From: Prevotellaceae bacterium KH2P17
Lineage (GTDB): Bacteria > Bacteroidota > Bacteroidia > Bacteroidales > Bacteroidaceae
Length of the DNA: 64,000 nucleotides
Reading direction: 5' to 3'
NCBI GenBank assembly: GCA_900199655.1
Contig: FZRE01000004.1
Span: 1-64,000, forward strand
A model generated the notes under the pieces. That model did no database searches. It had not been told where the DNA came from and was given only the letters and a program-made list of their open reading frames with translations. How positions within the stretch are numbered: the stretch's first letter is position 1; each line of letters opens with the position of its first letter. Shown here piece after piece: positions 37,707 to 44,465 of the stretch. A program made the position numbers and the translations under genes.

Positions 37707-40691
37707 TCACCTGACCATGACCTTTCTCGTGAATTCCTCACCGTCGGTAATAGCCTTGACAATGTAGACACCGGAAGCACCGACACTGACGGACAAGCTC
37801 CTGTGCTGACCGCCGTTGAACGGTTGTTCGCTGACGAGCTTTCCGGCCGTGTCATAGATCAGCAGGGTAGCTGCCCTTTCATCACTGAGGGTCAGTTCAG
37901 CCGTCAGGGTATGCGAGCCGTCCGCACCGGTCCTTATCGTGAAGGCTGACGGGCCGCCAGTTTCCACATTGTCGATGGAGGTTGTCCGAGAAATCGACTC
38001 CGCAGGTTTGGCCTGCGCCACTCCATTGGGCAGCGTGGCATCACATTCGTTGCCCACCATGACGGTGCGCACATAACTGCGTTCCTTTGCCTGTTCTGCA
38101 CTGACATTGGACGAGGTGTAGCCAAACTCGATGGGGCTACCGTTCACACTAACGCCACTGAGGAACGAGGTACCCGCACTGAACACGGCTCCGAGCGTCC
38201 AGTATCTCGTCGGGATGCGGGTTCTGTAAACAGGATTGCCATTGACACGGTATTCCAGAACACGGTCGAAGACTTTCAGGGTAAGGACGTCTCCCTCCCT
38301 GATCCTGAAAGCAGAATGGGGAACGATCATCCCCTTGTCGATAATGGCAGCGATGCCGCCGTCTATAGAAAAACCGTAGCTGATAAAGGTTCCAAATACC
38401 GTACCTGTGGCAAGTCCGGCATTATAGGAAGAAGTATTGTCGCCTATGCTCCATGAGAATTCTGGATTGGCATAGGTCTTGGTTGAAAAGGCATAGCCGC
38501 CTCTGTCGTTTCCGCTGACAGAGGCATTGAGGGTCATACCGCCGGACTGCGTGACCTCCAGACGGTAGGTGCCGGCAAGAAGGCCCGTCAAAGTGAGGGT
38601 GTCCGTGGAGAAGGAGCCCTTGCTCACAATGGAATCCCTCGCAAGTCCCTTGACGGAGTCTGCCGTCAGCGTGTAGGTGTATGCCGGAGTTCCGACGGTT
38701 ACATGGATGACAATGCGTCCGTCTTTCTGTGCCTTGCCGTCCTTACAACTGGAAGGATAGGGAGTGAAATCGGCAAGGATGCCGTCAAAATAGGCAAAGG
38801 TGAAGACATCGGAGCCACTCTTGTCCGTGTCCCAGAACAGATTATGGAAGATCGTCTTGCCACGTGTGCCGTCATAGCCCGAGCAGCGGATGGCCAGGGA
38901 AGTCTCCGGATTGATGTCGCCCTCACCGCTGCGGTCGATGAGCAGCAGTGTGCGGTTCTTGCGGTAAGGAGCAAATTCCTTGTTTCGTGTCAGCTGATAG
39001 CCCAGTTCCGCCTGATTGCCCGTGTCACCGAAACCACCCAAACGGAAATCGGCCAGATTGAGTTTCGTGCCAGTTCCCTGCACGGCAATCACCGCATGGG
39101 AAGATATGGAGCCAAGGCTGTCGGGAACGGTAATAGCTGATTCCGAAGAGCCGTTTCCGTTTACCTGCAGGGTCATGCTGCCACCCTTCCGACTGACGGC
39201 TATCCTGCTGCCCGACGTTCCGGCAAAGGCGCGGTCGCCGTTTACTTTACCACCGACGATGGGATAGATACGTCCGTTCTGGAAGCGGTAGCCATAGGTG
39301 CAGACACCCGTTCCGTCACTGTTCAGCCCTACGTCGAAGGCCGGGGCGGAAGCGGGGAGCGTGAACTCCATGTAGGTCTCCTGACCGTCGGAAGTCCTTG
39401 TTACGGCATAAGGGGAGGTAGAGGTACTGTCCTGCCTGAGCTGATAGGTGAAGCCTTCCCGGCTGACGGCAAGCCCGGAGGTGTTCCAGAGCTGCTTTGT
39501 ATCGGGAATGGAATCCATGTTGGTCCTGACAGTCCACTTGCGTGACATGATATGCCACGGAGAGTCTTCTTCAGGCTGGTAGGTGGCGACATCGCCGCCG
39601 TCATCGCCCCACAGCAGATAGTCCCCGTTCCGCATGGGCGAGGCATACTCCCGTCCCATGACGAGCAGCCGAGAGGAAGTAGGAAGGTTGTAGGAGTTCC
39701 GGTTGTAGTAAGTGTCGTTCTCTGGTATGACAGTATAATAAGGTGTCTCTTCGTAGCTTGTCGTGGAAAGCGGCTGGTACAGGTTGCCGGAGTCGTCACG
39801 CATGATGCCCGTGACCCGGTGGTGGTAGTTGCCGAGGGCATCCCTGTCCCAGAGCAGGTTGCCCGTGCTGCCGAAATAGGAGCCCTTGAGGGTTACGCCA
39901 TAGCGGATGGCAAGGTAGCTTTCCACCTTCCTGCGCTCCAACGGGGTGAGCATCCGTCCGTAGGCTATCAGCTCCGGGGTATAGCCGTCAAAAGTCCTGT
40001 TGCCGAAAGAACCGGTATAGCCTGTATTGCTGTTTACATTATTGGAAGAATAGCCGTATCCTGTCGTGATGACGGAACGGCTGCCCTCACCCCATACGGA
40101 ATGTTGCGGGAGGTCCGCCTTCAGGTAGGAAACGATGCGTGGGCTGCTCTCGCGGAAGCCGTCGGCACTGAGCGAGTCCGACTCTGAATACATCAGGTCC
40201 TCACCATGCTCTTTGCCGTAGTCGAGGGCATCTATGCCTGTGCCGCGCACAACCTTGTCCTTGCTCAGCAGGGAACCGCCCCCGCTGCGCCCATCGACAT
40301 TGTACACCACGGCATCACTGTTGTAGGTGGAAACTGACGGGGCGAAGATGCCGATAATGGTCGCCTGCGATAGATTGGAGAATCTCAGCAGGGCCTCCTT
40401 CGGCATGTCACGCTCAGAGAGGTTGAGCGCAGGATTGAAGTTGAACGTGTTGATGTTCGTCCGCTGTTGGCGGAACTCTGTTCCATAGCCAGCACCGCGG
40501 CTGTCATAAAGTAAGTTTTTCACGGAATCACCCGACAGATCTTTCCAAAAATAATAGCCTTGGAGGTTGTTGCTGACAGGAACCGTCCTGAACCATACTT
40601 CCGGGGAATGGACACCGCCCGGATTCTGGGCTTCTGCCAATGGGCAGAAGCAAGGAACAAAAACGATGGTTAGGAGTAGAATTTTCTTCAT
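37707..40691 (-). CDS. Secreted surface protein with type IX-like C-terminal sorting domain
   Basis: A 994-residue exported protein. The signal peptide ends at LAEAQ. The N-terminal region (VWFRTVPVSNNLQGYYFWKD) and the middle (about 230-560) look like repeated beta-sandwich or lectin-like domains found in Bacteroidetes surface proteins. The last 90 residues (AATLLIYDTAGKLVSEQPFN, then GVYIVKAITDGEEFTRKVMV) match the type A sorting signal of type IX secretion. It is the first gene of the operon with the giant Rhs protein, so it may present or deliver it. I do not recognise the N-terminal domain. Confidence 0.78.
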   Translation of the reverse strand: MKKILLLTIVFVPCFCPLAEAQNPGGVHSPEVWFRTVPVSNNLQGYYFWKDLSGDSVKNLLYDSRGAGYGTEFRQQRTNINTFNFNPALNLSERDMPKEALLRFSNLSQATIIGIFAPSVSTYNSDAVVYNVDGRSGGGSLLSKDKVVRGTGIDALDYGKEHGEDLMYSESDSLSADGFRESSPRIVSYLKADLPQHSVWGEGSRSVITTGYGYSSNNVNSNTGYTGSFGNRTFDGYTPELIAYGRMLTPLERRKVESYLAIRYGVTLKGSYFGSTGNLLWDRDALGNYHHRVTGIMRDDSGNLYQPLSTTSYEETPYYTVIPENDTYYNRNSYNLPTSSRLLVMGREYASPMRNGDYLLWGDDGGDVATYQPEEDSPWHIMSRKWTVRTNMDSIPDTKQLWNTSGLAVSREGFTYQLRQDSTSTSPYAVTRTSDGQETYMEFTLPASAPAFDVGLNSDGTGVCTYGYRFQNGRIYPIVGGKVNGDRAFAGTSGSRIAVSRKGGSMTLQVNGNGSSESAITVPDSLGSISSHAVIAVQGTGTKLNLADFRLGGFGDTGNQAELGYQLTRNKEFAPYRKNRTLLLIDRSGEGDINPETSLAIRCSGYDGTRGKTIFHNLFWDTDKSGSDVFTFAYFDGILADFTPYPSSCKDGKAQKDGRIVIHVTVGTPAYTYTLTADSVKGLARDSIVSKGSFSTDTLTLTGLLAGTYRLEVTQSGGMTLNASVSGNDRGGYAFSTKTYANPEFSWSIGDNTSSYNAGLATGTVFGTFISYGFSIDGGIAAIIDKGMIVPHSAFRIREGDVLTLKVFDRVLEYRVNGNPVYRTRIPTRYWTLGAVFSAGTSFLSGVSVNGSPIEFGYTSSNVSAEQAKERSYVRTVMVGNECDATLPNGVAQAKPAESISRTTSIDNVETGGPSAFTIRTGADGSHTLTAELTLSDERAATLLIYDTAGKLVSEQPFNGGQHRSLSVSVGASGVYIVKAITDGEEFTRKVMVR

Positions 40692-40721
40692 ATATTTAGG
40701 ATTTAGTTACTCACTCCAAAT

Positions 40722-40754
40722 TTGCGGTATGGAAAATCCCTAAAATTACCGCAA
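40722..40754. promoter_or_regulatory. Leader inverted repeat of the toxin operon
   Basis: An 8-bp perfect inverted repeat, TTGCGGTA / TACCGCAA, with a 17-bp gap lies between the promoter and the start of the secreted-protein gene. It could be an operator or a leader hairpin. Confidence 0.45.
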
Positions 40755-40769
40755 GAACTCTGTTCGCTG

Positions 40770-40798
40770 CAAATATACTAAAAAAAATAAATACCAAA
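40770..40798 (-). promoter_or_regulatory. Promoter of the secreted protein-Rhs operon
   Basis: The minus strand has TATATTTG (40770-40777) with TTTG (40795-40798) 17 bp upstream, close to the TTTG-n19-TAnnTTTG consensus. The -33 box is part of TATTTGGTATTT-like sequence, which also precedes the rteC-like gene. Long T and A runs (about 40779-40820) surround it. Confidence 0.7.
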
Positions 40799-40905
40799 TG
40801 GTTTTTTCTAATTTTTTTTTGCTTCAGTGTGACTTTTTTTTATTGGTTTTTTGCAGAAGCCTGATATTTACGCCTGTTTTGTGGGAAAGATAGAGCCGCA
40901 AGGAA

Positions 40906-41505
40906 TCACTCTTGCTTTAAAGTTTTAAACTCATCTTCCATTCTCCTGTTCAGCTGCCGGCTCATATTATCCAGAAAATAGGTCCTGCTGTCCTTCTTCC
41001 TCAGTTTAATGTCGGAATATACCCTATAACAATCCTTGCATTGAAAATTGAAGAACGAACAGAGCGCTTCGGACAGTTCCAAAAGAGACAAATTGCCTTC
41101 ATTGATACATTTCAGCGAGTCCAATCCATATACCAGTTCCATGAGGTCCACCGCCTTTCCCGTCCATTGCAGTTTGGATGGTTTGTTACGTCTAACAGAC
41201 CGAGCAACAGACGATTGGAAGAGTGGATAGTAACGTACCACTTTTTTCATAAGGCTCACGGCTTTTCCGGCATAAACCCATTGTGCCGAGTGGCTATTCA
41301 GGCCTTTCTGAGCATGCTCTATCTCAATCTCTGTATACGCAAAGATAAGTGCCAGTATCCCTTCGCCGCCATTGGTTCCATGACTGCACATCTCTGCAAT
41401 TCGGTGTATAAAGCTCTCATATGCCTTTTCTATACCTTCACCTGAAATCTCACCGTTTATGATACGAAAGAACTTGCTCTTCGTAAGCCTATTCAACTCT
41501 CTCAT
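40906..41505 (-). CDS. RteC-domain regulator
   Basis: A 199-residue protein with the RteC C-terminal domain: KLQWTGKAVDLMELVYGL, then EALCSFFNFQ, YRVYSDIKLRKKDSRTYFLD and a basic C-terminus. In CTnDOT, RteC activates excision genes after induction through RteA/RteB. No rteA or rteB is present in this window, so this is a stand-alone relative or the upstream pair lies elsewhere. It has its own promoter at 41563. The specific target here is unknown. Confidence 0.83.
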   Translation of the reverse strand: MRELNRLTKSKFFRIINGEISGEGIEKAYESFIHRIAEMCSHGTNGGEGILALIFAYTEIEIEHAQKGLNSHSAQWVYAGKAVSLMKKVVRYYPLFQSSVARSVRRNKPSKLQWTGKAVDLMELVYGLDSLKCINEGNLSLLELSEALCSFFNFQCKDCYRVYSDIKLRKKDSRTYFLDNMSRQLNRRMEDEFKTLKQE

Positions 41506-41562
41506 GATATGACAGAATGTATGCCCATACCCTCTGTGATGAGCATATTATTTAACGGGAAG

Positions 41563-41612
41563 CAAATATAACAAAATAAAAATACCAAATAGTATGTTTT
41601 AATTGGTATTTT
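41563..41612 (-). promoter_or_regulatory. Promoter and inverted repeat before the RteC-like gene
   Basis: The minus strand shows TATATTTG (41563-41570) with a TTTG at 41586-41589, a short spacer of 15 bp. An 11-bp inverted repeat, AAAAATACCAA / TTGGTATTTTT (about 41578-41612), covers the -33 region. This is a likely operator position. Confidence 0.55.
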
Positions 41613-41682
41613 TAATCGTCGACAGGTTTTTTAGGTTTTATTCACAAAACACACAATGGATACGCCCTTCCATGCCCTTTCA

Positions 41683-42231
41683 TCAGTTGTTTGCCTTATA
41701 AACAACTTGAAGGCCATAGGCTTTCGCGAAGATTTCCCCTAACTGTTTTACGAAGAAGTTCCGTATCTCATCTTCGCTTACCGGTTTTCCGATTGTATTC
41801 GAATAATCAGTCAGCATACTTTTCTCATGCTCCAATGCCGCATTCATTTTCGCGCAGAACCCGGCATATACCTTAACCCCCTGAGACATAATATTGAGCA
41901 AAGCCTTGTCAGCATGTGGTTCGCCAAAGTCCATTTGAATAATGTTGCGAACCCTCTCAAATGGGGTTGAGTAAAAATCCCAAAGCGAGGAGTCTGTCCT
42001 CCAGCCTGCAATCTCGAGGTTATCAATGGAGTTGAAAACTGAAAAGAAGAAACTGTCGATAACATCATTGAACAGTTCGTGCTTGTCACGGAAGAAATAA
42101 AATATAGCTCCTCTTGTCCTTCCCGTAGCCTTCTCTATCTGTTCAATGGTTATGGATTCACAGTTATAGGTAAACATAAGCTGATATGTCTTCCTTAAAA
42201 TCTCATTTTTTGTACCCAGTTCCTTACCCAT
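41683..42231 (-). CDS. TetR-family regulator 1
   Basis: A 182-residue TetR-type repressor. The N-terminal helix-turn-helix is complete (ESITIEQIEKATGRTRGAIF, then YFFRDKHELFNDVIDSF), and the C-terminal domain is a ligand pocket of unknown specificity. The ATG at 42231 gives the usual short N-terminus (MGKELGTKNEIL); an in-frame ATG 78 bp upstream would cross a leader hairpin. It follows the ketoacyl-synthase-like gene on the same strand and resembles the TetR gene on that gene's other side, which suggests a shared circuit. Confidence 0.87.
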   Translation of the reverse strand: MGKELGTKNEILRKTYQLMFTYNCESITIEQIEKATGRTRGAIFYFFRDKHELFNDVIDSFFFSVFNSIDNLEIAGWRTDSSLWDFYSTPFERVRNIIQMDFGEPHADKALLNIMSQGVKVYAGFCAKMNAALEHEKSMLTDYSNTIGKPVSEDEIRNFFVKQLGEIFAKAYGLQVVYKANN

Positions 42232-42238
42232 AATAAAA

Positions 42239-42306
42239 GTGTGGGAAACAATCGCCCAAAGTGCAGGCCGTGGAAAAAGCCATCGGAAAGACGAAAGTCC
42301 CCACAC
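42239..42306. promoter_or_regulatory. Leader hairpin before TetR 1
   Basis: Inverted repeat GTGTGGG (42239-42245) and CCCACAC (42300-42306) placed immediately upstream of the ATG, in a leader of about 170 nt. Pairing would bring the start region into a stem. No known riboswitch class is recognised. Confidence 0.35.
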
Positions 42307-42409
42307 CATATTATGCGTACGGCGGTAGACTTCACATCGTCAGTCCTTCCTTTTGAAATTTTCCACATTTACACTTTGGAAGACGATTATGAATCCTCTA
42401 AAATTTCTG

Positions 42410-42440
42410 CAAAAATAAGTTTTTTTCTTGAGAAATCAAA
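42410..42440 (-). promoter_or_regulatory. Promoter of TetR 1
   Basis: TATTTTTG (42410-42417) and TTTG (42437-42440) on the minus strand with a 19-bp spacer, an exact fit to the Bacteroidales consensus. Confidence 0.75.
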
Positions 42441-42482
42441 ATAAATCTGATGATTTTATGGTTTCTTCTGCCTTTTTCAGTG

Positions 42483-43616
42483 TCAACAGACCCTGAGCAG
42501 GACCGTACCATAGGAAAATCTCCCGCTTTCAGGAACGAGCAGAAGGATTCGGTCCCCCTTTTCCAACGGCTTTGTCCTGACAAGTTCATCCAGGGCTGCA
42601 TAAGCAGACACACTTCCTATATTGCCTACCGTTGGAAGGTTGGTGAACCATCTCTCCGTGGGGAGGTCTACACCTTTTTCCTTCAACGAGTCCGCCAGTC
42701 TGCCATAGAAATACATGGAAGAAATGTGCGGGATCACATAACGGACGCTTTCAGGGTCGAGGTGATGTCTGCCTAAGGCATCTTTGACGGATTCGGCGAA
42801 ATAGGGAACTCCGAATTCATTGAGCAGTTTGACATTCTGCTTGATACACCAGACAGAGCGTTCGCCAATATCCTTGGCAGAAAATTCCTTCCAACTCTGG
42901 AAACGCCCTTCTGGAGTATAGTCAGCCCACATATACATGCAGGCAGGTTGCCGGTTGGCATACGATACCGTGTCCACCCATTTTATTTCAAGTGATTTCT
43001 CGCCTGCGGGGCGGTCTGACAGGAATACGGCAGCGGCACCGTCCGACAGCATGAAGCGGAGAAAGTCCTTTTCAAAAGCCAGTATGGGATTTTGCTCCAT
43101 TTGTATCAGTTTGCTGTACTCCTCCTCGAAGAACTTTGACAACATCAGGGGGGAAACCAACTCGGATGTACTGCATACGGCATTTCGGGAATTCCCGCTG
43201 GCAACGGACATGAAGGCCGTCTTCAAGGCCGCTACACCGCTCAGGCATACACCTGCAAGGGAGAAAGTCTCCAAGGGATAATCGAATGCCTCCCCATGGA
43301 CCATGGAGGCCTGAGAAGGAAGCATCTGGTCCGGGGTTGAGGATCCGCATGTGAGTACCTCCACACGTTCTTTTCCCATGCCACGCAGCAGGGTCCTGAT
43401 GGCTTCTGCGGCCATACGCGCATTTGTATGCGTGATCTGTCCTGATTTATCCAAGGCATAATAGCGTGTCTTGATGCCATTCTGTCTTAGGATGATGTTT
43501 TTCACCCGTGACGGCTTGCCGCCAACTTTTCCAAGGTAATCCTCCATCTCATCGTTCCCCACCGGAAAATTGGGGAGGAACGAAGCGGTTTTCGTAATAA
43601 ATACTTGATTGCTCAT
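42483..43616 (-). CDS. Beta-ketoacyl-ACP synthase III-like enzyme
   Basis: A 377-residue thiolase-fold protein of the KAS III group, which condenses an acyl-CoA with an acyl or malonyl carrier. The putative active Cys lies in AGVCLSGVAAL (about 122), His in VIPHISSMYF (about 294) and Asn in TVGNIGSVSAY (about 331). The N-terminal SFLPNFPVGNDEMEDYLGK also fits. It is longer than housekeeping FabH and lacks carrier or desaturase neighbours, so it is probably not the essential enzyme. It stands between two TetR genes with its own promoter. The substrate is unknown; a lipid signal or membrane change is possible. Confidence 0.82.
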   Translation of the reverse strand: MSNQVFITKTASFLPNFPVGNDEMEDYLGKVGGKPSRVKNIILRQNGIKTRYYALDKSGQITHTNARMAAEAIRTLLRGMGKERVEVLTCGSSTPDQMLPSQASMVHGEAFDYPLETFSLAGVCLSGVAALKTAFMSVASGNSRNAVCSTSELVSPLMLSKFFEEEYSKLIQMEQNPILAFEKDFLRFMLSDGAAAVFLSDRPAGEKSLEIKWVDTVSYANRQPACMYMWADYTPEGRFQSWKEFSAKDIGERSVWCIKQNVKLLNEFGVPYFAESVKDALGRHHLDPESVRYVIPHISSMYFYGRLADSLKEKGVDLPTERWFTNLPTVGNIGSVSAYAALDELVRTKPLEKGDRILLLVPESGRFSYGTVLLRVC

Positions 43617-43644
43617 TTTTGCTACATAATGATTAGTATGTTCG

Positions 43645-43674
43645 CAAATATAGCAATAATATCATAAAGACAAA
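43645..43674 (-). promoter_or_regulatory. Promoter of the KAS III-like gene
   Basis: TATATTTG (43645-43652) with TTTG (43671-43674) 18 bp upstream on the minus strand. An ACATA / TATGT inverted repeat (about 43624-43641) lies between the -7 box and the ATG and could be bound by one of the flanking TetR proteins. Confidence 0.75.
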
Positions 43675-43687
43675 AGAAAAAAGAGAA

Positions 43688-44293
43688 TTATTTCAGCACT
43701 TTATATAAATTATGCATCTGCTGGCGGAGGCAGACGACATCCAGCCCATTTGTAAGGGAGTCCAGAAAAGACTGACCATAGAAAACATTTGTAAATGTGC
43801 GTGCCATGCTCATTATGTCAATTCCTGCCCGTATCTCCTTGTCCTCTATGGCCTTGTGCAATACGGAGATCCATTTGCTCAGTTCGTTGTTCCTGTAAAC
43901 GAGATACTTTTCTCTTAAGTCAGGGAAGTGCCTGGATATTTGCATGACAAGGTAAATATAGGCTCTGTTGCTCGTACCGTCAGGAATATCTCCAAGTATG
44001 CCCTGCAGCTGCATTATCGTGTATTCAACACCGTCCACATAGGCATCGATGAATGTCCCAAGACTGCCATATTCTTTCAGGGCCATCTTGTTCTCTATAT
44101 TCTGAGTTTCCACCACAAAGGTATCCAGAACTTTCCTAAACAAATCCATTTTGCTATCAGCATAATAGAAGATGGCACCTCGAGTCATTCCCGAGGCTTT
44201 CTCAATATCAGAAATCGAAACGCCGTTAAAATCATTGAGAATGAAAAGCCGGAAAGCAGCCCTGTACAATTGTTCCTTGTGACTTTTGCGCAT
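43688..44293 (-). CDS. TetR-family regulator 2
   Basis: A 201-residue TetR-type regulator with the helix-turn-helix GVSISDIEKASGMTRGAIFY followed by YADSKMDLFRKVLDTF. The C-terminal part is a typical helical ligand domain. It lies 71 bp upstream of the KAS III-like gene, with a promoter for that gene in the gap. Control of that gene or of itself is likely from position only. Confidence 0.88.
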   Translation of the reverse strand: MRKSHKEQLYRAAFRLFILNDFNGVSISDIEKASGMTRGAIFYYADSKMDLFRKVLDTFVVETQNIENKMALKEYGSLGTFIDAYVDGVEYTIMQLQGILGDIPDGTSNRAYIYLVMQISRHFPDLREKYLVYRNNELSKWISVLHKAIEDKEIRAGIDIMSMARTFTNVFYGQSFLDSLTNGLDVVCLRQQMHNLYKVLK

Positions 44294-44312
44294 TTTTTTC
44301 TTGTTTTACTCG

Positions 44313-44376
44313 CAAAAGTAAGAAAATAAAAGGTTTATTGCAAATAATTTTGTACCTTTGTATAACATACCGTATG
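44313..44376 (-). promoter_or_regulatory. Promoter and candidate operator of TetR 2
   Basis: The minus strand has TACTTTTG (44313-44320) with TTTG (44341-44344) and a 20-bp spacer. Upstream lies the 11-bp palindrome CATACCGTATG (44366-44376), a plausible autoregulatory site. Confidence 0.65.
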
Positions 44377-44385
44377 GTTTCTATT

Positions 44386-44456
44386 AGGGGGGCGGGAAAG
44401 AATGGCAGAGTGCGAATGTGGAATTTCAATTCTAAGGAAACCATTCGCCCGCCCCT
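44386..44456. terminator. Long imperfect hairpin after the methyltransferase-helicase gene
   Basis: The outer arms, with GGGGCGGG and AGAATGG (44387-44405) against CCATTCGCCCGCCCCT (44441-44456), enclose the small palindrome GAATTTCAATTC (44421-44432). It begins 10 bp past the stop codon at 44466 on the minus strand. There is no T run, so it may be a weak terminator, an RNA-stabilising structure or another signal. Confidence 0.45.
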
Positions 44457-44465
44457 TTCCGGTAT

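Noticed and set aside
42483..43616. Assignment as the housekeeping fabH gene.
   Set aside because: It lies in cargo between two TetR genes, is longer than usual FabH and has no fatty-acid synthesis neighbours.
44353..44360. TACCTTTG on the plus strand, a perfect -7 box.
   Set aside because: No -33 box at the right distance and no plus-strand gene follows; the region is better explained by the minus-strand promoter of TetR 2.
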